Part shown: in pieces, positions 13,387-25,560 of the stretch
How the letters are laid out: each line of letters opens with the position of its first letter
Numbering within the stretch: the first letter of the stretch is position 1
Assembly: GCF_000002425.4 (NCBI RefSeq)
Contig: NC_037269.1
Span: 5,461,834 to 5,525,833, forward strand
Source: Physcomitrium patens
Taxonomy: Eukaryota > Streptophyta > Bryopsida > Funariales > Funariaceae
Length of the DNA: 64,000 nt
Direction: 5' to 3'
The notes under the pieces: model-generated
What the model was told of the DNA's origin: nothing
The model's input: the letters and a program-made list of their open reading frames with translations, nothing else
Databases searched by the model: none
Translations under genes and position numbers: made by a program

Positions 13387-16300
13387 TCCACTCCGTCTAA
13401 TCCTGCATATCCTCCAATATGTGCCATTAATCTTCTTCATTTTTTTCAGATTTTTGCAATATTTTCTTAAATTCTTCATCTTCTTAATCTTTTTCTTTTT
13501 TTTCTTATAAACAGCCAATATTATCTTCTTTATTGTGCCTTATATTTCTTTGCTTAAAAACCTTGACTCTATTGCCTACCATTGGATTTTTGATAATTGT
13601 TCCATCTAACTCATGTAAAGAATATGTACCATTATTATAGACTATAGTTACTATATAAGGCCCAAATCAATTCTTTGTAATAATTTTATTATACTATGTT
13701 GATGGATCAAGCTACTATCATAAATTAAAAATCTAATCTCCAACTATTATGGATTTAAATCTTAATTGATGTGTCTTATCAAATCTTTCTTTGTTTTTGA
13801 ATCAAGTTGCTTTTAATCTCTTTTTTGTTACTTCCAAATTTTTTATTAGCCTTCCTAATTATTAAATTTGAAGTTCCAATAGGCTTTCTCTATCAATTCT
13901 ATCTTTCCAAGATAAAAAAAATCCATATAGAATAAGATTTCTCAGTTGAAATCATTGGTTTTTGTCCTAATATGAATTCAGTAGACATATAATCAATCAC
14001 CATACTATAAGTAGTCCTATCAATCCACAATGCAAATAAAAGTAATTTTGGCTATTGTATTGACTTATCTTTATAAGCTTTCCTTAATGCATTAATGATA
14101 GGAAGATGACTTCTTTTAATTTTATCATTTCCTTTCAAATTATAAGAAATAGTAAATTTTAATTGAACTTCATATCTTTTGAAGAATTCCCTTGCCTCTA
14201 TTGCATCTAATTTTTTTCTATCTGCTCTCATTCTTCTAATACTCTTGCATTAGATAAAGTTATCTTTGAATATAAATTGACATACTCCTTCTATAAACTT
14301 GGTCTTTAAAGACCTTCCTTCAAAAAAAATTGATAGTTCTTTCTTTGCTAAAATCAAATATTTCATGTCCAAAAGTCCAAATGGCATAGCTACTAAATCA
14401 ATCACCTATTGAAAATTTATAGAAGGTGGATAGGTAGGTCAAAGTCTATTCCTGTACTTAAGCTTGGATTATATTTGATAATCTATATAAGAGCCTACAA
14501 AATATTTTATATCTTTGAATAGTGCTTTCTACCAATACCTCTCTTTGATTTTGATAAAAGTGGCCCAAACTTCACTATGTCCAATTCAAAGTGTATTATG
14601 AAATTCTTCTAAAACCTTATTTTTAGTTATTAGTTCTCTTACTATCTACAATGGAAACTTATCATCCTTCTTTGGCCTCTTCCGTAAAAATCTATCTTTG
14701 AGAAAATAGTCATAAGATTGATGTTGAATATCTTTAAAAAATTTATTCATTCAACCTTATTGCCTCTTTATTATGCTCAAATAAATTCTAATATCTTTAA
14801 GCCTCTCTTCATATGAATCTTCTTAGAAGATTTCAATCCTATCTTTGCAACTTACTTCTTTGATGGCAAATGAATATCTATAAGCCTTTTTATCTCCATA
14901 TTTTTCATCTTCATAAGCTATCATCTTTTCTTCACAAACATATCAAGCTTTAGATAACATATCTACTATTAATTAATCTTTTCCAATAATATGCTTCAAA
15001 ATAAATTTTAATATTTAGATGTAAGTTATCTATTTCTACATAATAATATTTAGAATATAACAATTACTTAGCATATTAAATAAAGATAGATAATCTATTT
15101 CTAAAACCACATTGATTCCAATCAAATAATTCACCTGAGCCTTTAAAGCCATAAATGTTCTTCAAAGTTCATGCTTAGCTTGTGGATATGCCTTTTGTCT
15201 ATCTATAAAGTTTTTGACTCCAAACCTTATTATAAATCTCTTTATTTTTTTTATTATTTTGTCCAATAGTCTATCCAATTGATATTGGATTAGTATCTAC
15301 TATCACTACTATTGGCCTTCTACATTCATAATCCACTTATCTAAAGATGGATGGTGAAGTTAAAATCTTCTTCAAATTTTCCATACCTTCTTTATGTTCT
15401 TCCTTCCAAATAATTTTTTTAGCTTTTTTCAATAGCTTATATAGTAAATTTGAAATATTGGCAAAATAAAGCATTCAAATATGATAAAAACATACATGCA
15501 TCCAAAAATCTTCTAACTTCAGTGATACTATTACATGCTTTCATTTTGAATATAGCACTAATCTTATTTAGGTTTAATTTCTTGCCATATTTTCCATACA
15601 TATGTTCTACAATTAGAATTTCTTTAATTTTTTTTTAAAGATAATGTCAAATTTACTAAATAAAACTTCTCCAATATTTGAGCCACATCTTCAATATGTT
15701 TTTTAATAAGTATTCTACAACCATTTGTATCAATAATTTATTATTATTTTTTTATTATTATTTTTTTCATACTTGAAACCTTTCATTGATATATCATCCA
15801 AAAGTGGAATAATCTTCTTTGGCACAAATTCTTTTAATATATGATTCTTTGTATTTTATATATGAGCTACTAAATTGGTTGCACTTTGAAGTAAAGTATA
15901 CATCTCTATCAAATCCAAAGAAGTCTTCATGGTTGTAAGATCTCTACTTTCTTTTGTCAATTGGAATTGATCATATCTTGAATATAAGTCTTTAATAGAA
16001 TAAATAGCATGACTCGCAAATTCTTTTGCTACTTCATTTACAACCAATCTAAATCCCATATTTTTAAGAAATCAAGAGCATTGATATTCATTTAAGATAT
16101 CCAACTAGTAAATCAAATCCATATATTAAAAGTTTTTATTTTATTTTATTTTATTTTATTCTTCTTCTTTCTATTTAATTCAAATCTTTATTTATTTTTA
16201 AAATTTTAAATCCACTATCATTAAAACTTAAGATCTATTATAAAAAATATTTATATTGAGATTGTTATAATTTTTATTTGCACCTTTATATTCTTTTTTT

Positions 16301-16639
16301 ATAAAGGTGGTCTCTAGAAATCCATAAATCTATCTTTGGATTCTAAAAGCATTTCCCTTAATTGATCTTGATGTCACTTATGAATACTTTTAATCATAAG
16401 AAATTGCATTGTTTTTTTTCATCACAACTATGGATTCTAACATAATAGAAACTTTCATCCAAAACTCTAATTTCTATTCTTGCAACAATAATATAAGATT
16501 GACTAAGAATTATCAAATATGTAGCTAAATTTTACTTCAAATATTTTTATTCCATCTGTACATCTCCAATCCTTGTCTTTACTACTAAGCAAGCTCCATA
16601 AAGATTTCTTTCTTGTTTATTTTCTATTCTAATTATCCA

Positions 16640-17110
16640 TCCATGATTCATTAGGATCCTTTGTTGTTTCTTTAAAGTTTTTATTTCTAATATTTCTTTA
16701 AAATTATTATTATTCCTTTAAAATTTTATTTTTATATTTTTAAAAATATTTTCTTGTTATTTTTTAAAAATTTAATCATGATTTCTTTGTGTTTCTTTTG
16801 TGACTGCTTTTAAATTTATTTAAATAGATTAAAATTTAATTGGATCTATTAGAGATTACTTGAAGTTTATTTAAAGCTCTATTAGACTTGGTAGAATTAT
16901 TGTTGCATTTTTACTTATCTTCCATAGCTAGGTGCTTGGTGCATTCTCAAGCAAGAACATATGTAATACGATACCGTAGTAACAACTAAAAAGAAGCAAG
17001 AATTTTGCATCATAAAAGGATTGCCAAAATAAAAAAAATTAATAATACTACATAAGAGGCAACTTTAGGGTTTTCTCCAACAATATTAGCAATAGAATAC
17101 AATGCATCAA
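16640..17110 (-). repeat. Inverted LTR-C fragment with flanking internal sequence
   Basis: It is reverse-complementary to 10665-11060, including AAGCTCTATTAGACTTGGTA-like and TTTTACTTATCTTCCAT blocks. It lies inside the Ty3 fossil in the opposite orientation to the copy at 10807 and is evidently a nested or rearranged insertion. Confidence 0.7.
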
Positions 17111-17189
17111 TTATCTATTAATTGGCCACATATTCTTTTTATATATCTTCTTTGATATGATATTAATTTTTGATCTATGATCAACCAAC

Positions 17190-17750
17190 TGTCACGGACA
17201 TACTCATGTAAGCTAGTAATTACATATACAAATAGGTAGAAGTAAGTAAAAGTAGATAAAAGTAAGTTAATTCTATAGTATTTAATATGGAAGCTTCTTA
17301 GAAGCTTCATAGATGCTGCTTTGACTTCATAGGTGTCTTTAATTGACTTTTTGGATTAGAAACGTGGTCAACAAGTTGGCCATGTGCCACACATGTTATT
17401 AGCTTGAAGATCAAGCTAACTATGTGGCCCACACGTAGAAAAACTTGCCTTGTAAGTCAAGGCATGTGTCCTACAAAGTCAACACATATTGGAGGTCCTA
17501 TAGAACGTTGCCACGTAGCCCCTAGTTAGATAGTATATATAGAGACAAGAGTGAAGGCTTCTTCACTCTTGTCAACTCCTTTCTTGCTTCTAGTCTAGTT
17601 TCAAGGGTCTCTAGTTTTCTTGTCTTTTCACAATAGCCATTCTAGTTTCTCTTTCAATATACATACTTATTTATTTATATTTTGTTACCTTTCTTTGAGT
17701 GAAGGCTCACTTGTTTGGATTATTTTTTCATCGAGTTCTTCTCCTTCACA
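17190..17750 (+). repeat. LTR-B solo LTR, 561 bp, with target duplication
   Basis: It starts TGTCACGG and ends CTCCTTCACA. The five bases CCAAC occur immediately before (17185-17189) and after (17751-17755). A TG...CA sequence with a perfect 5-bp duplication and no internal region is the signature of a solo LTR left by recombination. It carries GAAGCTTCTTAGAAGCTTC at 17290-17308 and a TATATATAGAGACAAGA promoter block. It interrupts the minus-strand Ty3 fossil and is the least decayed LTR-B copy here. Confidence 0.88.
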
Positions 17751-19379
17751 CCAACGCTAATACTTAATCATTTAAATCACTAAGCTTCACTTGTGTCTTT
17801 GTAGTTGCTTTAGTCCAATAAGAAATTGAATAGCTCATTCTATCTTCTTTATGATCATCACACTTCATTTAATTTGTAAATAGAGCTTCTTTTGCTTGAT
17901 GTACTCTCATAAGCATATTATTATTGATCAAATTTGTATCTTTTAAGTTTGCTTCTTTTCTTACTCTTGATACTACAAATTGAATAATTATATATCCTAT
18001 CTCTTCTTCTTCATCTTAAGTCATTCAAGTATCTAACGCCTCAATTATAATAGCCTAAATTGTTATTTTTCTCTTTCTTTTTATTACATCAATAACCAAT
18101 TCATGAAAATCTTTCTTTACTATACCAAAAGCTTTCTTTAAGATAAATTCAATTTTTGCATCCAAAATTTTTTTCTTCCTAAATATTCTTCATATCAATA
18201 GATATTTCAATATCAGATTGGAGTTTATAATTGAGATTTTTATCTTTGGCCTTTTTTATGCATCTTTTTTATTTATTTATTTTTTTTCCAATGTTCTTTT
18301 TTTATTGGGAAGTTTGGTAGAGTTTTCTTGTTGAGTAATTCTACTTTTTTTTTCTTCAACCACAATATCATACACACTAACAATTTATTGAACTTCATCT
18401 TAAAAAGCTCTAATGCTCATAGCATCAACCAAATCTTTCCACTTAGTCATTCTCCTAATAACCTTAGTTCTTCTCTTTATAGTATTAATTATTGATAAAT
18501 CTACAACCTCCACTTTTCTTTATCCTACTTTAATGGCATAAGATTCTACTTCTTTTTTAGATATAATACTATTCTTATTGATTTTTTCCTCCACTAATTT
18601 CTTTATACCTCATTTCTTGAAGTTAGTCCTAAAAAGTTCATTAGAGCTTGAAAGTCTTATCTTTCCTTCCTTGAAATGAATAATACCTTCTTTAATTACT
18701 TCTTTATAGTTATCACATTCACCATACTTATAGATTGGACAATCACACTATATACATCTTTTAATATATTTCCTATGTCCTTTCGAAACATTTGATGCAC
18801 TAGGTTTTTGAGATCTTTTTAATTTATCATTTCCATTTCAAAGTCTCTCATACTTTTGGTTAATTCTTCCAATGCTTTATCATGAATAATCTTGCTCATC
18901 TTTTGAGTTGATGAGGAAGTTTGAACAATAGGCACTAGATCTAATTATGCTAGATAACTCCAAGTCTTAAGCTTTTGTTGCTTAGCTAAAAGTCCAAGTG
19001 TCTCTTTCATCTTTCTCTAATTGTTAATAAAGCCATTCTTACATGCTTTGTGTACTAAATAAAAGAGTAATTTGTTCTCCAAATTATCATTTGTTGCTTG
19101 CAAAAACAACTCAATTTTCCTTGTATTAAGTAATTACCTTTTATATCCTAGTAATTGCCCAAATTTCTTCTCAAAATCTTTAATTAATTTGCTTGGATCC
19201 ATTTGACATCCATATCTTTATTCAATCTATTCTAAAAATTATCTCTTCATTATTCTTTTTGAATCTTCTTCAAAAAATTCATATTTGAGATATTCTATTA
19301 ATTTGATTCAAGAAATAGAGTCTTCATGCAATTCTTTCTCTAATCTCAAGAACAACAAGATCAAAAACAAAGATTATCT

Positions 19380-19540
19380 TTATCTCTAAAACTTAAAAAT
19401 TAAATTTCACTTTAAACCACCTAATAAATAATTTTTTTAAATAAAAATAAAAATTTTAATTATTAATTATCCTAAATCATATTTCTTTTATAAACTTTGC
19501 TTTTTTATTTCTAACAACTACAATATTTTTTGCTAATAGA

Positions 19541-19578
<38 letters not shown>

Positions 19579-19745
19579 TATATTTTTATTAATATTTATT
19601 TTAATCTAATACTTAATTAATTAATTAATTTTAATTTCTAATTATTTTCTAAATATTTGATTTAATAAAAAAATACAAACTAAAAATTAATATATTTTAT
19701 AATTTTTATCTAGTTTTTGTATATTTTGTACAAATACAATACAAC
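19380..19745 (-). repeat. 5' LTR of the minus-strand Ty3 fossil (LTR-D)
   Basis: Read on the minus strand it begins TGTTGTATTGTATTTGTAC and is repeated directly at 13010-13386. It includes a (TA)n run at 19544-19574. Confidence 0.72.
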
Positions 19746-20308
19746 ATTATTGGATTAGTTCATCTTTACTCATCTCTATTGGACTTGGAAGCTTGGAACA
19801 TATTAAGGTTGATTCAAGTGGTTGTAGTCACATCAAGTTGGATTGTAGTTGAAAGTTGGTTGTTTCATATTTTGTCAAATAAAAGCTACACTCGGTGCCT
19901 TATGGCAATTATTTTCTTGTACTTGTGACTATAAAATATTATTGCTACCAAAAGATATTTTGTAATTTAATTCTTCTTGATTCTTCTTCAATATGCCGGT
20001 AGACTCCTTAATTGTCATCGATTTTACATTGTGTTCTTTTCATGGTTCAGTACTAGAAAACGATTTTTTGACAAGACATTATAATTAACATCAAATTAAG
20101 GTGAAAGAGACTAAGATTCTTTTTGCTATTGTGAAGTGGTCTCATTGAACATTGATGTCCTCTGGATTTTTATGGATCATTACTATTCAGGAAGTTATGA
20201 CTCTTCTCAATCAACAACACACAACTTCTTTGCTATTTCAATCTAGTTGTCATTGTTGTCTTTATACATCCTTACTATACTAGTGGTTGCTCTTATGCTT
20301 TCTTTGAT

Positions 20309-20345
<37 letters not shown>

Positions 20346-22517
20346 TTGTCTAATTTCTTTGAAGCTGTCAATTACTAGTATTTAATTATTTACTTTGATC
20401 AAGCTCTAATTCTATTACTATAGCCTCAATATACTTGTTGCTATAGTGAAGTTGTGGCTATCGATCTAAAGCCCAAAAAATCTTATAATAATAAGTATTA
20501 ATAATAGGTAGTTGATTAGTTGCTAAATTAGATTATCAAATTTTTATAGAGTGTTGTAATCTTTAATAGATAAGTAGCAAATTTAAAAAATAGAAGAATT
20601 TGAAATTGTGATCAGCTGAAGACATATTGAAGTTTAGCTCCAAACTTGAAATAGTGTTTAGATCTACCATTTTCAAAGGTCTCAATATCTTAGATATAAG
20701 GAAGTCAAGGTGTACATATAAAATTCACTTCTTAATCCAAATTATAAGATGGCTTTAATTAAAAGTTGCTTGTAATTGGTAGTATGAAGTAAAAGTAGCA
20801 AGAAATAAGACAAAAGGAGAAAAATACAAAAAAAATAAGTGAAACAAGAGCAATCAAGCAATTGTACACTACAAAACTAGTCACAATCTGTTCATTGAGT
20901 TTTTACATAGTAAAAAGTAAAAAATATATTTTTAAAAAGAATTTCTTTTATCTTTTTAATGGTGTAAGAAACATATAAATTTGAATTATTATGAGTAAAT
21001 TATGAAGATTTGAAAAATAGTAAGTAAATAAATAAAAAGTTAAGTAAATAATTATACCTCAAGGATAACTTGCTTAAGAGATCAAGAGTTCGAACCTCAC
21101 CAAGGCTCACAAGTAGTGCATATGAGTTCTTAAGAGAAGCCATGAGACCTTAGTCTTATCTTCCTAACTACCTTCAAGGTGCTACAACCCATATGGAATT
21201 TGTGCACCTCCCTTCTTATAAGGACTATACTAGTTGCTAGTCCTCCTATTTTCTACTAGTAAAATCTATAATTTTTCATTTTTGACTTCACCATGGTGTT
21301 TAAAAACACCTAATCAGCCTAGGAATTTAATGTGGTCTTCAAATCTTACTCCGTTTCTTCATAATGGCTCCCGAAGTGGTAAAACTCATTTTATCAAAGT
21401 CTTGGAAATTACTCTAAAATTTCCTAAAATATTCTAAATAAATTCTTAATAAATTCTAAAAATTATTATAATAGTTTTATAATACTAATATCAATTGAAG
21501 GCTAAAATTTCCTATCTTGATGATTTTTATAGTAATAAAATCAATTTAAATCTACTATAAATTCTAATTTTTATATATATAACTAAAAAGATATGAGGTT
21601 CTTTTAACTACTAACTAACATTTATAGTTTTTCTTATCAATAATATGTATAGATAGAAGGCCAATATAAATATTGACTTTAGTAAACATCCTTAAATACT
21701 CAATAATAAGTAAAAAAAATACTAAACCAACTAAGATAATTGCCTCCAAGACTTACTTAGTCTCCAATTCTACAACTAATATTCTAATTTTCTATCCAAA
21801 GATTTTTATACTATTCACCATATATTGTGGTTCTAAGCATTCTAAATATATTTTTTTATCCTAAAACAACTCGTGACTCAATTTGATGACTTACACATGG
21901 CCATATCAAAATTTAAACAAAATTTTTAAGCTGATGTCATTGAAATTTTTATTTAAATAAAACTTAACATTCAAATAAAATCACTTAGTGAATTAGGTCA
22001 AAGTGAATGAAATTAGAATATGATTGGATGAATTATTTTAGATGAAATCAATGATGAATTTTTAGCTTGGATTATTTTATTATTAGAAAATTTAAAAAAT
22101 TAAATTAAAATTATATTATATTATAATAAAAATAAAAATAAAATAAATCAATTTTTTTCTAAATATATGATTTTTGAATTATTTGTATTATTTTTATTAT
22201 TATTGTGAGGTATAAGTGGCTAATGAATTTAATTTTAAAAACTTAAGTTTAAATTAAAAGAGTATTTTTATATAATCAAACTTTAAGTTAATTATGGATG
22301 TGAATTAGTCTTAATCATCTATTAGAAGGATTTATTTATCTCACAATTAGAGAATTTAAGATTTATTAGATATTAATTAAATAATAATTATAAAATAATA
22401 GAATTAATAGGTAATAAAATTTTTATAAATTAAGATAGACTTCCAATTAGTGAGAATTTATTTTAGCTCATAAGACTATACTTAAAATATTAGAGCTTTA
22501 TTTTTTTTAGTTAAGAG

Positions 22518-22586
<69 letters not shown>

Positions 22587-22735
22587 TATATTAGAAGTTA
22601 TAAATTATCTTCTTCTAAATTGATATTATTTTTAGCATTTTTTTTATTCTCAAGTCTTCTTTTTTTCTTGTCTTCAATAATATTAATTTTTTTTTTTTTT
22701 TTTTTGTATTATAGTATTTTCATAGCACAATATAT
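19746..22735. other. AT-rich DNA, mostly unresolved
   Basis: It contains a poly-T run of about 36 bases (20309-20344), a tRNA-like B-box at about 21087-21098 and a 64-bp (TA)n at 22521-22584. Short open frames of up to 67 codons have no similarity I recognise. It is probably old retroelement debris. Confidence 0.4.
22521..22584. repeat. (TA)32 microsatellite
   Basis: This uninterrupted TA run is the longest simple repeat in the window. Confidence 0.95.
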
Positions 22736-22740
22736 TGAAA

Positions 22741-25560
22741 TGAAAACTGCAATGGCACAAATGTAAGAGCAATTGAAGGAGTTAATACTTGCAATGCATC
22801 AATCCAATTTATTACAATACGAAACAACAAGATTGGCATGAAGTGAAGATATAGAGATGATTGGAGTTGCTTCAATAATTGCACTAAATCATGTTACTTT
22901 TTTTATAATGGAAAAGTATTCAATCATTAAAAAGCGAAGAATTATCTTGTCCAAAAAGTTTGGTTGCATTAGATCAAAGTTTTGAGGATTCATCAATCAA
23001 GTAAAATTTGGGATTAAACTTCAATCTCAAAGCTATCCAATTCCATAATCACAAATCAAGTTTATTTAAATACTATTTTAAAGTTTTATATTATCATAGT
23101 TTTTATCTTTTTTTAAATAATAAGATCTAATATAAGATAATTTAGTAGTTTTTTTAGCTCAGTTTGATCCATGTATAAAAAACATGATGCAATTGGTCTT
23201 ACAACCAATAAAATCTATATTTTGCAACAAGATAATTGATTAATAATATTATATGCTTCATAGTTTTCATAACTCACAACTGATATCAAATGAGATAATG
23301 CTATACTTATTAATTAGTTTTTTTATGGTGTCATGTTATGATTTAGCTACCATGTGAAAATAATGTACATATATATTTAATATACAATTTATTATAAAAA
23401 TATAGTGAAAGCAACCTCTATCAAATATTAATGACTTTTCAAATCTTCTTTTATTTCTTTTATTTGGTATTTAAGGCACATACTATGAAAAAATTATTAG
23501 AAAAAAGATTAAAGAATGTTTTTTGTATAAAAAAGAGTAGTTAGGCCAACCATAAGGATGAATGGAAATAGATGATAAAAATCTCCATTCCTATTGGCCA
23601 AAATTCATGCCCAATGGGCTTCAAAGAGGCTGTTTGAAGCCTTATTAGGAATTAGGATTACTTTTTTGAGGCCATTTGAACTTAAGAGACTAAGATCAAA
23701 AAAATTAGATTTTTGGCTATGGTTTTGTTACAAATTTTGAATAGTTTGGAGTTTTTATGAAAGAGATATAGGTACTTAAAATTAAGGTGTTGATTTTGTA
23801 CCTATTATCACTCTATTGAATGTAACACACGCATATAAAAAGCAATGAAGAATCAACAATTGGGATTGGAGAGAATACTTTTTATAGCTATATTTTTTAT
23901 ATATAGGTTGGTGAATTCTAAGTTGAAATTAAGGAGATATAAGAAGTTGAAGTCAACACTTGCAATCTAAAGGCAATAAGTTACTCGATTTATTAGTGGT
24001 TGTATTTTGAGCTATATCTTGAGCAATTTGATAAGATTTTGGCTCAAAATTTTTAAAAATGTGTATTATCATGTTACTAAACTTTATAAATAAATTTTTT
24101 AGTATTTAAATTTTGGATTTTTGAGATATAAAGAAAATAGTATTTGGGTGCTTATAAATTAGGATTTGGAGTACCTACTAGGATTTTCTTAGATGCCAAT
24201 CAATCTGTCATAGATTTATAGTTTATTTTTTTATAATAAAGCATAAAAATAAATTCTATATTATCTAAAAATTTGAAGTAACTTGAACAATTGGATCAAG
24301 AGATATGATATTCTAAAATTTAGAGAAAAAAAATCCTTTGTAAAAAAAAATACTTTGAAAGAATTTTTTCTATAATTTAGAAATTTTATGCAAAATAAAA
24401 GGATTTTTTGGAGTCAAGATTTTATATACATGTTAAAGATGGAGATATAGAGCTATAGAAAAATTATGGAACAAAGATGGATTTTTGTAAAGAAATTATG
24501 GATTTTCTTTGAATTTATGAGAAATCTAACTTATTAGCAAATAGTTAGTTATGATTTGGTATAGCTAAGGATGATAGGGCATTTCTAAAAGCTTTAAAAA
24601 GCCTTTTATTTAAATCTTTTTAAATATAAAATATTTTTATTATTAGAATATTCTTTTATATTACTATATTTATTTATATTCTATAATAGAAATAAATCAT
24701 GTCATACAACAACAGATTATAATATGAGGTAAAGAAATTGATGCTCAACTTATCTAATCCTTAAACATTCAGTCAAGCAATTGACTTTATAGTGAAGTAT
24801 GAAAATTAGCTTTTTGAATTTTAATCTGAAAGTTGCACAAATAGACCTCAATATTTTTGTAATTCAATAACAATATCAATGTCTTTTTAACACCTACATT
24901 TGAAAGTGGAAGTTATACAAATTAATGTGATACATTTTAAATCTCTCATTGAGCAAGAAAAAACTTGTCGTCAACAAGAAAGATTATTCTTATATTGTAG
25001 AGAACTTAAACATACTACTCAACATTATTCAAAGAAGTGACGCAACTACAAAATGAAGAGTATGGTTGTCAAAGAAAACAATATATCAAAAAATAAGTTT
25101 ATCCAACTACAATAGAAATCATGAACTTATAACCTTGTACCATACTTGGTGACGGTCATATTCTCTTCTCAAAATCTTCTCCTTATTTTATAATAGATAT
25201 TAGTTTAGAACCTAAACATCACAAAGCATTTGTTTTATTAGATTTAGAAGCTTCATCATGTTTCTTAAATAAAGAATTTGTTAAGAGACATAGCACATCC
25301 TTAGTGAAAAAACTAAACATGTTTATATAGAAATCAGAAGTCTAGTACAATCAAATTCATATTTATAGGTTTAAGAGCTTTCTTACATATTGCAAAAGAA
25401 AGATTACCTTGTGTCATATATGCTACACTTATTTCTAATAGTTGTATAATACTTCAATAAGATTTAATGTTGATTTTATCTCAACATTTGTATAAAGGGT
25501 TGTTTTAGAGATGGAACAATATATGCGAGATATTTTTTGAAATATTATAAAAAAATTATA
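22741..25560 (+). mobile_element. Fossil chromovirus relative: gag, zinc knuckle, protease
   Basis: At about 22940-23030 the plus strand encodes FGCIRSKF.GFINQVKFG, matching DGMRSKFRGFVNQIRLI of the young chromovirus at 52.2 kb. The rest of gag resumes at about 24740 (AIDFIVKYEN matching AISQAVKCDN), followed by a worn zinc knuckle near 24980 and a protease segment near 25230 (LLDLEASSCFLNKEF). Roughly 1.6 kb of unrelated AT-rich DNA (about 23070-24700) splits gag. RT and later domains were not found. It is a dead, diverged member of the same family or a sister family. Confidence 0.78.

Larger units (their letters stand above)
13387..19379 (-). mobile_element. Decayed Ty3/gypsy element with fungal-like domains, internal region
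   Basis: Minus-strand remnants occur in the correct order. At 18000-19300 is gag with a worn zinc-knuckle region (RCI.CDCPIYKYGECDNY) and the following GIIHFKEGKIRL. At 15200-15390 is an RNase H segment reading VDTNPISIG. At 13541-13640 is the integrase C-terminus, NGTYSLHELDGTIIKNPMVG. These match the Ty3 lineage common in basidiomycetes and also known from some early-diverging plants (family recognition from memory). The element is riddled with stops and interrupted by an inverted LTR-C fragment and an LTR-B solo LTR. Confidence 0.78.
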
